64,000 bases of DNA from Polyporus tsugae (lineage: Eukaryota > Basidiomycota > Agaricomycetes > Polyporales > Polyporaceae). Positions 47,702-59,373 of the stretch are shown in pieces (the stretch's first letter is position 1; each line of letters starts with the position of its first letter). The position numbers and the translations under genes were made by a program. The stretch spans positions 434,001 to 498,000 of the forward strand of contig JAHRBS010000013.1 in assembly GCA_024305745.1 (NCBI GenBank). Reading direction: 5' to 3'. A model generated the notes under the pieces. The model saw only the letters and a program-made list of their open reading frames with translations. It did no database searches and was not told the origin of the DNA.

Positions 47702-49655
47702 TCAGACTGTCCAGGTTTGCACCGTCTTCTCGAATACCCCGTCACACTACAAACAAGATTTAGATTGCATGCAATCGAGCTAGAAGTCAAAGGAGGCTCC
47801 AAAAACTCACTCTGACCGTGAATCCCGTCATGCTCATGTCCACCGACCGTATTCTATGCCAGTGCGGCCGCTCCAGCGGGGAATACGGGAGCCTGAAGCG
47901 ATACACAACATAAGGGATCGCCGAGCACTCCGGGTCGACGACGCCCGGCAGCGCTGCCTCCACGTCCCCAACGACTGCCGTCGCTCTGCGCGGCGAGGAG
48001 TTTGGCATGGCGCGCAGCAAGCGGGTTGATCTCGAAAACGTACACCGACGCGCGCTTTACGTTGAAATCCTCGAACCAGACCAGGGGCATCCGCGAGCCA
48101 GACGGGATCAAAGACGGGATCAAGGCGGTGTTGTCGGGGACGTGCCCCGAGGCGACAAACATGTGCAGGCGCAAGCACCCGTGCGGCCCCCAGTCCTTCC
48201 ATGGCACCGGCACCGGCGGGGTATCAGGATGCTCCCGCGAGTCAGGACTGTCGAGCGCTGCGTCGACCTGGGCGAGAAGCGTCGTGCTCGGGATGAGCAG
48301 GTGGGTGATGTACTCGCCCTCTGGTCCCCGGATGCGGCATGTGAGGACAAGAGTGGACAGCAACGGGTCGGCACGGAAGTGCCCTTCGAGTGCCGGCGGG
48401 CGTAGGCTACTGGAAATCTGGTACGCCATCAGGCGCTCGCCGGAGTTCAGACCGGGCAGCTGCAGTGTGCACATGGGACGGTTGGGGGTGGACGGGGAGA
48501 TACTGTATATGTGGAGATACGGCGATTCTGGAGGTGTCCGGGTGACTAACAGACAGGAAGCGTCCAGCCGTATGACATCTGGCGCCGACTGTGTCCCAAC
48601 GTCTATTCGCTGGATAATGCAACCGAAGATATCGAAGGGTCAACATTCACGAGGTTAAATGAAAGAGGACGTGAAGCACACCAATATCACTTGTCCGGTC
48701 CTCCAGTTGCGCACTTCAAGGGAATAGCTCCAGGCTGTATCATGTGTGGCGAGTCCCCAGATGTGATGTGTGCTGATCCATAATCCGAAAATGCGGATCT
48801 TTACCGTCTGATCGCTACCAGCTGGGGGAAAGACTTGTACGCAAGGTAGTTTTGCGGCTGGGTGATCCGTCCGAATGGTCTTCGAGCGGCTAAACGAACA
48901 GAAACGGACCTCGACAAGCCTGAACGTTGTGCAAATACATCAGCACAAGTAGCTCAATGACAAATCTCATGAACATTCGTGCACGCAGAACGATAACACC
49001 CACCTACTCATCCACGCAGGCGATGGTAACCGACTAGCTCAGCCGTAACAAGCAGATCCTGGGCAATGTCTATGTCCCAGAGTCTGAAGGATCGACTGGG
49101 ATCTCCTTGACTGCCGACAGGCATTATCCAGCGGCTGGACGGGATGCCGGCTCGCGCAGAACCATGGTTGAAGATGGAGAGGCAAGATAGATTTTTTTTG
49201 CTATACAGGGCCAATAACGAACCCTCCACGTACTTTAACTTCATCCCGTTCCGTCCGAGATTGATCAACTGAAGGATATGCTGTGTATGGGCTGAGAGGT
49301 CTTCGTAGTCGAAAATGCCATTGCGAAAGTTGAAGGAATACTGGCGGAGACGCTGCAGTCGCTCGGATACAGCCAGAGAGCTGGAATGCCCGTCGACCAT
49401 GCCGATCTTGGCGAGCTCGATCCTGTATTGTAGACGGAGGTTTATATGGACCACATCCTCAAAGCAACGGCAAACCTGATGGAAAAACATGAGTATGATT
49501 TGCACGAACAGAATGACTCCGTTCACCATGATGCATCTTGCGATATCTTGACCAGGAAGCCATGAAAATATGAGAAAAAGCACATCTTCAGGTAGACAAC
49601 GAATGTCTGGAATACGTGGGGTATAAGAAAGCGCATACAGTGGATGCAGGGTCAT
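47702..49655 (-). pseudogene. F-box protein, frameshifted copy
   Basis: Same five-exon layout as the intact gene at 38.7-40.7 kb. The F-box exon (49527-49655) reads DIRCLPEDVLFLIFSWLPGQDIARCIM, so it is intact, followed by VCRCFEDVVHINLRLQYRIELA in exon 2. Exon 2 then runs into a TGA (49008-49010) before any donor that keeps the frame into exon 3, whose coding content (LVEVRFCSF...) is otherwise preserved. In exon 4 the frame changes near 47985-48010, between NPLAARHAKLLAA and VVGDVEAALPGVVDPECS. The terminal exon ends VQTWTV. A truncated protein with the F-box (215 aa) could still be made. Confidence 0.8.
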
Positions 49656-51740
49656 TTTTGTGCGAGATGTCCGTATTGAAGGGGTACGGTGCGACCAGGC
49701 GAGATGGTTGGGGTGAGAGTGGAGAAGGAGAGGACTTGATGAGGCGGCAGGCGCCCAGACTGTGGTCTAGCGCCCGAACTCGGACATTGCCGCCACGCAC
49801 TGGTGCAAACTCGACTCTCATCCTGCCAGATCCGACGCGTCGCAGCCCACTCTATCCAGAACCATGTCCCTCGCTTGAACGGAGAAGCCTTAATCCATCC
49901 ATCTGACAAGCTTTGAACGCGTCTGAGACATCGCCTCACCTGAACATGCCCAAGGATACGGCTCACAGCAAGAAGCGCGCTGTTGTATTTTGCACCCGCC
50001 ATGGTTGCCTGTGACGAGATGGAGTTCGTCTGTGGGTCTCCGTCGGGGAGGATGTACTACAGGTGCAGTCTGTACTTTGAACTTCCTCCGTATGTATGCG
50101 TCTAATTAACCTATTTTGGGCTTGGTGCGGAGGAGTACCTCGTCTTGCTGGTTAGTGTCGGCCGCGAAGAGGACTTTACGTGCTTGTACTTAGGTTAACT
50201 CCATTCGACGGGCCACCCGGTGTTGCCGCAAGTGGGGGACCCTTTGGGCCCTGTGGAGAACACGCTCGAGATGAAGAACAAGGAAGATGCATCGAATGCG
50301 GAATGCTTAGCTCCCCTTCACTCTCATGCTGCGTATGGCACGAATGAAGTGCGGAGTATCTCGATCGACTGTCGAACGACCGCTCGCCACGATCCTCGAG
50401 GGCGTGGACGCGCGTGGTTTGGGACAGGACATGAGGGTCATGGTTTGTTGAGAATCCACAACAGGGTACGCTGACACTGCATTCAACGCGAACCAAACTA
50501 TCCGTCTGACAGAGATGATGCGGCCTGGCAAAGGACGACTTACATCCGCTCCCCGATCCCGGCAGGCATCGGAACAAAATCCGAAGGCGCTCCTGCTTCA
50601 CTCATAGGTACCAGCAGACCCTATCGTTCCCAACGTGACCCTTGAACCCTTGTCGCGCTTAACCATGGATCTACGAGGGGGCACGGGATGATTGTCCTTG
50701 CTCCGTCATGATCAAATGCTCACCCTGAGTGTCGCGACGGCGTGATTAAAATGGACATCTCTCGGACTCCTGCAAACGTCGAGCCGCAGAACCAGCGACG
50801 TATGGTCAAGAAGAAAGCGGGGGCATAAGGTGGACGAGGTTGGCCGGAATTTCGGACAATTGGATGGTTTGCTCGGCGCTGGTTCGGACGCGTGTTAGGG
50901 ACGGCGGCGACCAGAAGCGGCTTTGACGACCGAATGACGCCACTACCGCTGTACACGAGGTGAACTTCACGACGTATCGGCCGCTCTGACACCTCATTTG
51001 AACTGTATCGGTGCCTCTCGGAGCGTTGCAACCCGTCTTCCAGTTTGGTCGGCACTCGCTCTGTTTGACAAACGAATAGACGGTATGTTGTAACACGCAT
51101 ACTAATCCGCCCCAAGAGGTTGGCACGTCATCTTCTGACGTGTTTGTCACAGATACCGTTGCGCATGGTCACGAATGCAAGCAACGCGACTGCCCAAGAC
51201 CTCTTGCGCCTGTACGTACCTGGAATGCATGTGCGCTATTTACGGCGGCCGGAAGAACTCATGGGCGGTGCAGCTCAACCGAATGAAACGCGGCCGTTCA
51301 AGAAGACCCTGGAAGTCTCCTTTTGGGGCTTCCTTCCACAAGCAGCCGCTCTTATGAGGATTTCGTGGACACCGAATCCGACCATTGGAAGTAGAGTAGA
51401 GGCTAGGATCCCGTATCCTCTATTATGGGGTTCAGGCGCATCATGGGTGTTTACTTCGTCCAATCCCAAGGTGGGTGCATGTTGGTGCGCATTTATGGCC
51501 GTCTTTGAACCCGTCCCAATAAAGTGCTCATAATCTCCGGTAAGGTTCACGGTCGTTGCCCACCTGCGCACAGGTATCAGCGTCATCAGAGAGATGCTGT
51601 CTCGAGACGCCATTCCGAGACGCTTGCTCGGAGACAGCCCCGAGAACCTTGCGATCGCACCTTATCTTCCATCCCACCAACGCACCCGGGATCGGCTTAG
51701 CTGTCGACCCCCTCTGCACTCTTCATCTCTCATAGCTTCC
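49656..51740. other. Gene-poor stretch upstream of DUF6534 gene B
   Basis: The longest frame (51120-51533, 137 codons, plus strand) has no known motif. I see nothing convincing on either strand. Confidence 0.45.
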
Positions 51741-53839
51741 ATGGCTGAATCTGCTCTGCCGCCCGCCGTCCTTGCGGCTATGAAGGAAGCGCTTGGCTGC
51801 ATGTTCATCGGTATGGTTCTGGCAACAGGGTGCGTACTAACTTCTACCGACACACTCCAGGCTGATCACGTCATGGTACGATACAGTGTATATGGCATCT
51901 CAATTTTGCAAGCCTACGTGTACTTCCGGGACAGCAGTCACGATGCTAGGTACATGAGATCCTTCGTGAGTATAGTACCCCGTGGTCAAGAAATATGAGC
52001 TGATATCACACCATTCGCGAAGGTTGCATTCCTATTGTGCGTACTCTTAGACCGCGGGACTCGCACCCAAATTTACGACCTGCTGCAGCATCCTTGACAC
52101 TGTTTCGATGGTTCTGACTGTCGCCGGTGAATGGAAGAATTTCGTGAGCGACTTTGGAAACCCGTCATTACTTCTCAATGTCCCTACGTGAGTTTTCATG
52201 ATTCATGCCCGTGATTTTGTCGGTTTTCTCAGTCAGTTGTATTCCAGCACATTGGCGGTAAGTAGCGTCGTGCCCGATGGTAAACTAAGTGGACACTTAT
52301 CATGCTTTTAGGTTGGGAATGCATTTACCGTAAGCTCTCGACGATCGAATCGGATCATATGCAACATTGTAGACTAACGACTGGCCAGGTCGTGATCGGA
52401 ACACTGACGCAATGGTATGTGCCCATTTGGACGCTGTCAGCAGCCTTTCTCAGCTTCTATTAGTTTCTTCGCACACCGACTTTGGGCGCGTAAGTTGTAC
52501 TCGGCACCGGCCATTGGACAGGATGACTTACATATTGGAGCAGTGAGCAAGCGAAACCTGATGCTCGTGAGCAGCATAGTAAGTTCGCGATCCCGTCATA
52601 TTCGGGTGACTGACTGACGGGGGATTGTAAAGGTTATTCTTGCTATATGCTCGTTTGGTGGGTCGATCGACAACAAACCATGGCTGAGGAATAATGTTTA
52701 TAACAGACATTCTTTTATAGGTCCAGGGATGGGTATGTCACGCCTGACGGCGCATTAGAATGCGATCTAGTACTAATATTTCTCCCTTTGGTTAGCATTA
52801 TCCGTCCGACTGTACGTGTGTCGCATCGCAACCCCTCCTGACAGGAAGCTTACCGCCGAACGATGGTTCTTCAGCTATCAGGACAGTTTCATCACTTTCT
52901 TTGGTTCCTTCCAAGTTCGCATTCTCTCAGGTTTTTCGCTCGGCTTGAGCGTGTTATGCGACGTTCTCATCGCCGCCGCGCTCTCATATTACCTGCACTC
53001 GAAGAGGACCGGATTCAAGAGGTGCGATCGCAACCTTGACGGAGCGTGCTGACCTAATCTAAATCCATCTCGCACAGGACGGACTCGATGATTACCCAGC
53101 TAATCATATATGCCGTCAACCGGGGTGCCCTCACCGCGTAAGCTTCGAAGTTAACAGCTAGAGGTATTGACTGCTCTGCATGATTACCGCTAATATTACT
53201 TTGCGAACTAGTATTTGTCTAGCTGCAGAGATGATTACGGTACGTTCAGTTGTATATGTCAGGGTCTCCAGCTCACCGAGTGTCGCTAGACGATCGCTCT
53301 TCCGGGACGCTTCATCTTCGTTCCATTTGGTCTTTTGAGTGGAAGACGTATGTCCGTGTCTCTCGTCACTCCCAGTGCACCACTGACGATCGACATCAGT
53401 TTACTGTAATACGCTCCTTGCAACGTAAGTCGGCCTTTGAACTGGACTGTCAATAATGATATTCAGTAGGTGACTGATTGCTTCATACAGCCTCAATGCG
53501 CAGAGGACCATGAGTCGAGAGGCAGACACCGTTGTGGAGTTGGGCTCGCAAATCTTCCATCCCACGAACACCCCGACTTCACGACAAGGAAATTCGCGCT
53601 GGATCCCCAGTAGGCGGTCGGAAAGTGTTAGTGCCTGCCCGAAATCACTTAATGTGTTTGCGTTGACTGACCCTCTCATCTCCTAGGCGTCTGGCTGCAT
53701 GCCGAACTTCGTGGTGGACATCACCGTCGAAAAGACAACGGTTTGTCTCCGGTATTTTCCCATGATAATGTAACTCCGTTGACGATTGCTTCTTCAGGAC
53801 ATGTCCCGTACACCAAGCTTGGACCACAGCGATGCGTAA
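51741..53839 (+). CDS. DUF6534-type multipass membrane protein, gene B
   Basis: Twenty exons closing in frame (1,044 nt, 347 aa): 51741-51829, 51887-51965, 52023-52036, 52089-52187, 52233-52257, 52312-52329, 52389-52414, 52464-52489, 52544-52578, 52633-52657, 52721-52732, 52796-52811, 52845-53021, 53078-53137, 53212-53239, 53290-53347, 53400-53424, 53491-53626, 53687-53740 and 53798-53839. Landmarks: YGISILQAYVYF, FILDTVSM, FFAHRLWA, SYYLHSKRTGFKR, MITQLIIYAVNRGALTA, LYCNTLLATLNAQ and MPNFVVDI. About seven hydrophobic segments. Exons of 12-18 nt are conserved with gene A. The family is fungal-specific and of unknown function. AAG acceptors precede exons 3 and 10. Confidence 0.9.
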
Positions 53840-54949
53840 GGAAGACGCCGTACTGTATTGCCTCGTGTCGGTCGGTGCCACTGGAGGGGAGTTGTTAGGA
53901 TATGGGATGCCTCACTCCGCCTCGGTCAACGTGCCATTGTGTCTTATTAGTGTTGAGATATTAATACGGTGCGAGTCGAATAGCCTCAGGCCTCAAGGTC
54001 GAAAATGCTGCCAGCGGAAGTTGAGACTCAACATCATAACTTACGTGGAAAGTGGCGGAGATATTCGGCCGGGAAGTCCGAGAAGTAGCGCTACGGTGAT
54101 GTCCGGGACGTCGACCCTCTTGCTCTCGACCACCATGTCCTGCCTGTGTCCTGCCTTGCTGCACCGCAGTTGCGCTGAATCTGTTTCATGTTGCGCCGTA
54201 GGATGTACAAGTCGCTGAAGTAAGAAGCTCTCAAGGTTTGTTCGTGGCATAGCCTCTCATTTTTTGAGTTGACCTGGACCTCTCCTACTAGTATCTCGCA
54301 AGCCTCGAGATGCGAAAACTGTATCCCGTCGTGGGGAACCAGAAGAAGGCGCAAGGGTCCATCGGAGATGGAAGGAGACGTGGGGATTGTGGCGAGATTC
54401 CGCTGGCTTGACCTCAGCAATGTCGCGGGAGTCGGGAAGTCGAACCCGAGGGCACAACGACGCACAGGTAAGCTCTCCGCCCTCATCTTCGAGCGTAGCC
54501 CCCTCCTCTTCCAAGTGGTGTGGTAGTTCCGCCTGTAGAGCGGCTCACGAAGGACCGCCCCTACTTATAGTGGTGCACCAACGTTACGAAATTCCTCATG
54601 CCTCAAGATCTCCCATACAGATATTCTCCATCGGGATATATTTCAACACACCCGCAAGTGGAACCGAACCCCTGAGTCGCTGTAGTATTAGAGCGGGTGT
54701 GTATCTCCGTTCGGACCACCTCGTGCGATAGCATGTATGCGACACGACTGACATTGGTGCACGAGAAGGCCAACATCGCTGGCAAGTCAACTTACAGGCC
54801 AGCTTTATGACCAATGGATCTTCGCGAACTCCTTGAACCCCTTGAACCCAGGAATGCTCTTTCCCCCCAAGTCGTAGGGCACAGTACGCTCACGTCCTAC
54901 GAGGAAATATCAGAACAAACCTACAACCGCCACCCCAAGGCGCGTTAAT
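53840..54949. other. Gene-poor stretch
   Basis: A minus-strand open frame at 54091-54486 (131 codons) has no match I recognise. No supported gene. Confidence 0.45.
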
Positions 54950-55135
54950 GCGAGCACGGTGCTTGAGGCGATCTACTACAACGATGAGGTGCGTCTGGAG
55001 TGCGCGCATGTCCTGATGGTGAACTTACCTCTGTTTGCCGCTGGTATTTGGTTTAGTCACTAGATGATCGCCTGGCCGCCTTTGGGCAAATGCCGGTCGG
55101 AATGCAACGACGGCGAGATCGGAGAGCGCCCAACT
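54950..55135 (+). pseudogene. SDR remnant (exons 7-8)
   Basis: The end of an exon-7-like piece reads EAIYYNDE before a GTGCGT donor at 54989, matching EAINYNGE of copy d. After an intron ending TAG at 55063 comes MIAWPPLGKCRSECNDGEIGER, matching FMIPWARLGKCRPECYDDEIGER. Everything upstream is missing or too diverged. It sits between DUF6534 gene B and SDR copy c. Confidence 0.75.
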
Positions 55136-55530
55136 CCACAGAAATGGCCACCACCTGAGAGTTTGGTCATTTTTCATGACGCTAGATGTGTGTGCTTCCT
55201 TACTTGCGTGGCGATCCTCGGAACAAATCCTCCGCTTTTTTCTCCCAGGCTCACATTGTGTTGCTTCCTACCAACGAACGCTCTCACCTGAGACAACTTC
55301 ATCGCAGCTTTTACCCTGGAACCGTGGGAGTATCGTACGATTTCGGTGACGATAGATCCACGCGTCCCCGGGGGGTCTCCACGCAAGGCTTATTTGGAGA
55401 ACCCATCAGGCTGGTATAAGTACTGGGTATCATGACATGCGTGGAGGTTGCTCACGCCATTGTTCCGCCCTCGTCTCGCGACATCTCTGGACGTTCCCGT
55501 CTTTCCGACCCTGCGTTGTGCCGGTTCACA

Positions 55531-56935
55531 ATGGGTGCCGCCTTCTCCAACTTCAAGCAGACCGTATGGCCTGGCATTCAGCAGGGGTTCCCGCCGAAAT
55601 CTACGTTCAGCGTCGACGACATTCCCGACCTCACCGGACGAGTTGTCATCGTAACTGGTGCGTGAATACCTTTCCAACATTCTGACGCCCTCCAAGCTGA
55701 CGTTTTCGCTCTGGAAGGTGGCAATGTGGGCATCGGTTACGAAACCGTCAAGGTGCGCGATAGCTTCTAAAAACGTCCCCATCGCAGTATCCGACAGCTG
55801 CGTGCTAGGCTCTGCTACAGCATGATGCAAAAGTATACCTTGCGGCTCGAAGCAAAGAGAAGGCAGAGAAGGCGATCACATCCCTCAAGGAGGCGACTGG
55901 CAAGGAGGCCATCTTCCTCGAGCTTGATCTTGGCAGTCTATCCTCCGTCAAGAAGTCGGCGGACGAGTTTCTGAGCCAGGAAACGGAGCTCCACATTCTG
56001 TTCAACAACGCGTGAGTCTTTGTGTTCAGTATTCATAGGACTGAAAGCAACTTGACGATCGATGTCTGCTTGCACAAGAGGAGTGATGTGGCCGCCCCTC
56101 GATCAGTTGACGAAGGACGGTTACGACCTGCAGTGGGGAACGAATGTCGTCGGCCACTATTACTTCACAGAGCTCCTCATTCCGGCCCTCCTCGCGGGAG
56201 TCAAGTCGTCTCCGGATCAGCACGTACGCGTCATCACGACGTCGTCCAGCGGCGCGTACTTCGATACGCTTCACTGGGAGACGTTCAAGGACACACCGGA
56301 GAGGAAGAAGCAGTCGACGCAAGCTCTCTACTTCCAGAGCAAACACGTGCGTCGCGCGTCGCGAGGTTACCGGTGGTGGGCGCAGACTGACCGATGTCCA
56401 CACATGGTGTAGGGCAACGTGGTCGTAGCGCGCCAGGTAGCGAAACGATACGGGGAGAAGGGCGTCATTTCCGTCTCCCTTAACCCAGGTCAATTCCATC
56501 TTTATACATGCCCTAATGTCGCGAACTCACTCGAACATCGGACTTTGCAGGGAATATCAAGACCGATCTGCAGCGCTACGTCTCCTCGTTCGGCAGAAAG
56601 CTCCTGGTGAGACCATACATGCTCGTCTACGGTGCTCGAGCAGTCGCTGACACTTGTCGTGGCTGGTCAGAACTTGTCTCTATACCCAGCCCCGTACGGC
56701 GCTCTCACCCAACTCTACGCGGGGACGATGCCCGAGGCACTCAAGTACAACGGAGAGGTATGCCGGGACTCCCTAGGAAAGTTGATAGCGATCGCCGATG
56801 ACGCTGATGCACTATTCCTAGTTCTTCATTCCGTGGGCACGCGTTGGGAAGTGCAGGCCTGAGGCATACGACGATGAGATCGGCGAGAAGCTGTGGAAGT
56901 GGCTCGAGGACGAGATAAAAGCTCACCAAGGTTGA
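55531..56935 (+). CDS. Short-chain dehydrogenase/reductase, copy c
   Basis: Eight exons: 55531-55657, 55718-55752, 55809-56011, 56079-56346, 56413-56488, 56551-56606, 56671-56757 and 56822-56935; 966 nt, 321 aa. It has the TGGNVGIG cofactor loop, NNAG, serines in TTSSSGAY and YxxxK at Y206/K210 (LYFQSKH). Most like copy d (tail KAHQG, subset NIKTDL). Introns 1 and 3 end in AAG. All active-site residues are present. Substrate unknown. Confidence 0.92.
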
Positions 56936-57769
56936 CCTCGCCTCGGCCGGTGCCACTTCGGGAGTTTGGTACTTTAATTTTGTGGCAGCCGCTTTTTGAT
57001 TCTGTACGGCTTGAACGTTGACGTTGGTCTAACCAGGACAATCGGAAACTACTGGCATCGCGAGTTGCCCTCAGATTCCAGAGCAGCCTCGATTCGGAGA
57101 ATGTGATCGTACCAACTTAGATTGCAACGGTCGAGCGGATCCCGCATTACGGCTACGCGTTCGAACGGCTCCACTCGCTCTTGTCCTCGAAGGCATTACG
57201 ACCAATTGGAGCGAATGGTGGCCCGTCAATTCATCGAACATCCGGCAGATTGACGTGTACACGGCAATGCCATCGCTAAGCACACTCTCGGTTCTTACTC
57301 GTCCGAACCGGGATCCGAGGTCAACGGTTGCCGGTCGCCGCAGGGTTTCCTGGGCAGTACTATCCTGTCTCCAAACGTGAAGGTGTCGAGTGGAAGATCG
57401 GATGGAAGAGCGAGAGACGAACTCAAGTCATTGCGACCAGAGAACCATGTGCAGGTGAGCCGCCGCCGTATGCCGACACTATCGCGATCGATGGCGTGCC
57501 TGCATGGGGTCGGACGTGGACGTCAGAATCATTCCGTGGGAATCGAGGGTTGTCCGACTCACAGCATATACCGACCGGTATATCCGGTGTTAGGTGCGTT
57601 TCAGGAAGCGAGGTGCCGAAGGTCATTACGAAACTTGGAGCGTCGGCAGCAAAGCTGGACAAGAAAGTTTCCGGGACGTACCACGAACAGGTATAAATGT
57701 CAAGTACAAGCGAGGAGGTCGATATCCATACCGCAGACACGACAACAACCATCATGGCTGTCTGGCTCA
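56936..57769. other. Gene-poor stretch
   Basis: A 122-codon plus-strand frame at 57328 and a short stretch reading TNWSEWWPVNSSNIRQI near 57210 could be relics of another gene. I cannot assign them. Confidence 0.4.
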
Positions 57770-58732
57770 GTACGTGTACAAGAGGGCTTGAACCGTAGGT
57801 GTCCCACTCACGACACACAGTGACTGGGCTTAGACCGGTCTCGGTCGCGAACTCACGAAGATCGTCCTCGAGAAGGGCAACATCGCGATCGCGACCGCCC
57901 CCAAGCCCTCTCCGACCTCCGAGTCGTCGCCAAGTGGCCCCCTCCGAGCGCCTGCTCGCCCTCAAGCTCAACGTCACGAAGCAGCAGGACATCCTCGACG
58001 TCTTCGCCGTAGCCAAGGAGAAGTTCGACTCTGTCGACGTCGTCGCGAACAAAGCTGGCTACGCCACGGCGGACGAGGTGGAGGCCGTGGACGACGCAAA
58101 CTTGCGCGCGATGTTCGAGGCGGACTTCTGGGGCGCAGCGAACGTGTCGTGCGAGGCCGTCCGCCTCTTCTGGGAGGCCAATCCTGCCGGGGAAGGCGGC
58201 AGGCTGCTGCAGTGCTTCGGGAATAAGGGGGCTCGGGGGGACGGCGTACTACTTCGCGAGCAAGTTCGGTGCGTTCCAGTAACATGTCGCGTAGGGAATT
58301 ATTGACTGCGATTGAAAGCGGTCATCTCCCAGCGTTTGAGGGATTCAGCGAAGCCCTCGCAAACGAGATCGACCTAGCCTGGAACATCAAGGTGAGCGAC
58401 GTCGTCCCCATATCACCATCATCGAGCCAGGAGGATTCGGCACTGGGAGCGCCATGAAAGCACCTTGACTCGGCTCTTGCGCAACCCGGGGCCCCCTGGC
58501 GATGATTACAGTATGAGGAGGATTTCGGAACTAATTCATACCCTCCGGCGACTCCAGGAAACGGCCCGGGATGAAGGTGGTGTCGTCGTTGGAGTGGCCC
58601 CCTCTTCATTTCCAGCTCAAGAAGGATGCTGTCGAGGTTGTGAGGACGAAAGCAAGTGCAATCCTGGAGGATGCGGAGAAATATGAGTCGTGGTCCGAAG
58701 GATTGGAGAAGAAGGCTCAGAGAGACGGATAG
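57770..58732 (+). pseudogene. Classical SDR of a second subfamily, decaying
   Basis: Recognisable pieces in order: GLGRELTKIVLEKGNIAIAT, then (other frame) ALSDLRVVAKWPP, then (third frame) ERLLALKLNVTKQQDILDVFAVA, DVVANKAGYAT, FEADFWGAANVSCEAV, YYFASKFG (YxxxK), FSEALANEIDLAWNIK and a C-terminal DAVEVVRTKA...EKYESWSEGLE ending at TAG 58732. This is the layout of fungal classical SDR/AYR1-like oxidoreductases. At least two frameshifts (near 57905 and 57950) separate the parts, and the NNAG motif is changed to NKAG. Unrelated in detail to SDR copies a-d. Confidence 0.75.
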
Positions 58733-59373
58733 CCTCACCATCCATACAACCGTATCTCAAGGTCAGAGAAGACAATTCGATGACCAATTCGCGCCTCCCA
58801 GAGAGAGACGGTGTGCTGTGACGGGAGTAGCTTAGTCAGCAGAAAGTGCGTGGCACGCCGGTCTCGACGTTCCTTGCCGTCAACTTGTGTCGGAAAAAGT
58901 GAACCCCGCTTATGAGAGGCATCGCTTATGGATACAATATAGGCGGATTATAGTCCAATTGTAGGAGAGCGATAAGCGATGTCGGCTTGTTATAAACACC
59001 GTCTATGCTCATAATCACCGGAGCGTCCTATAGGGACCGGTCCGGCATATAAGAAGCGCCTTTTCCTCGTAAGACGCTGATAAGTGGCTTATCAGACGCC
59101 GACCCGAAAGGACCGATAGCGAGTCGCGTCCCCACCCCGCATCTTTCCCCTGTACCACAACCATCCTGCTCGCGACGGGCACAGCCCTGGCCAAGTGTAT
59201 ATATTATGTGAGTTCCTTTCTCTGTATACATTCTGGCGCTGATGTTCCATTCATGACAGCATTGTACTTGCCTGTATAGATCTCCCTCTTGGGTGGTGAG
59301 AGTTCCTTGCGGCCGGCAAAGGTACGTCCTGTACGTGAGCTCATCCGGAATTCATACTGAATTCCCCCGTTAG
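58733..59373. other. Region upstream of the transposase with GCTTAT/ATAAGC motifs
   Basis: GCTTAT occurs at 58908 and 58924, ATAAGC at 58972, and a perfect TGATAAG-TGG-CTTATCA inverted repeat at 59078-59094. These could be subterminal transposase-binding repeats of the element. I could not identify matching terminal inverted repeats. Confidence 0.35.

Noticed and set aside
51120..51533. Plus-strand 137-codon open frame as a gene
   Set aside because: It has a start and stop but no motif or paralogue in the window. It may be real, but I cannot support it.
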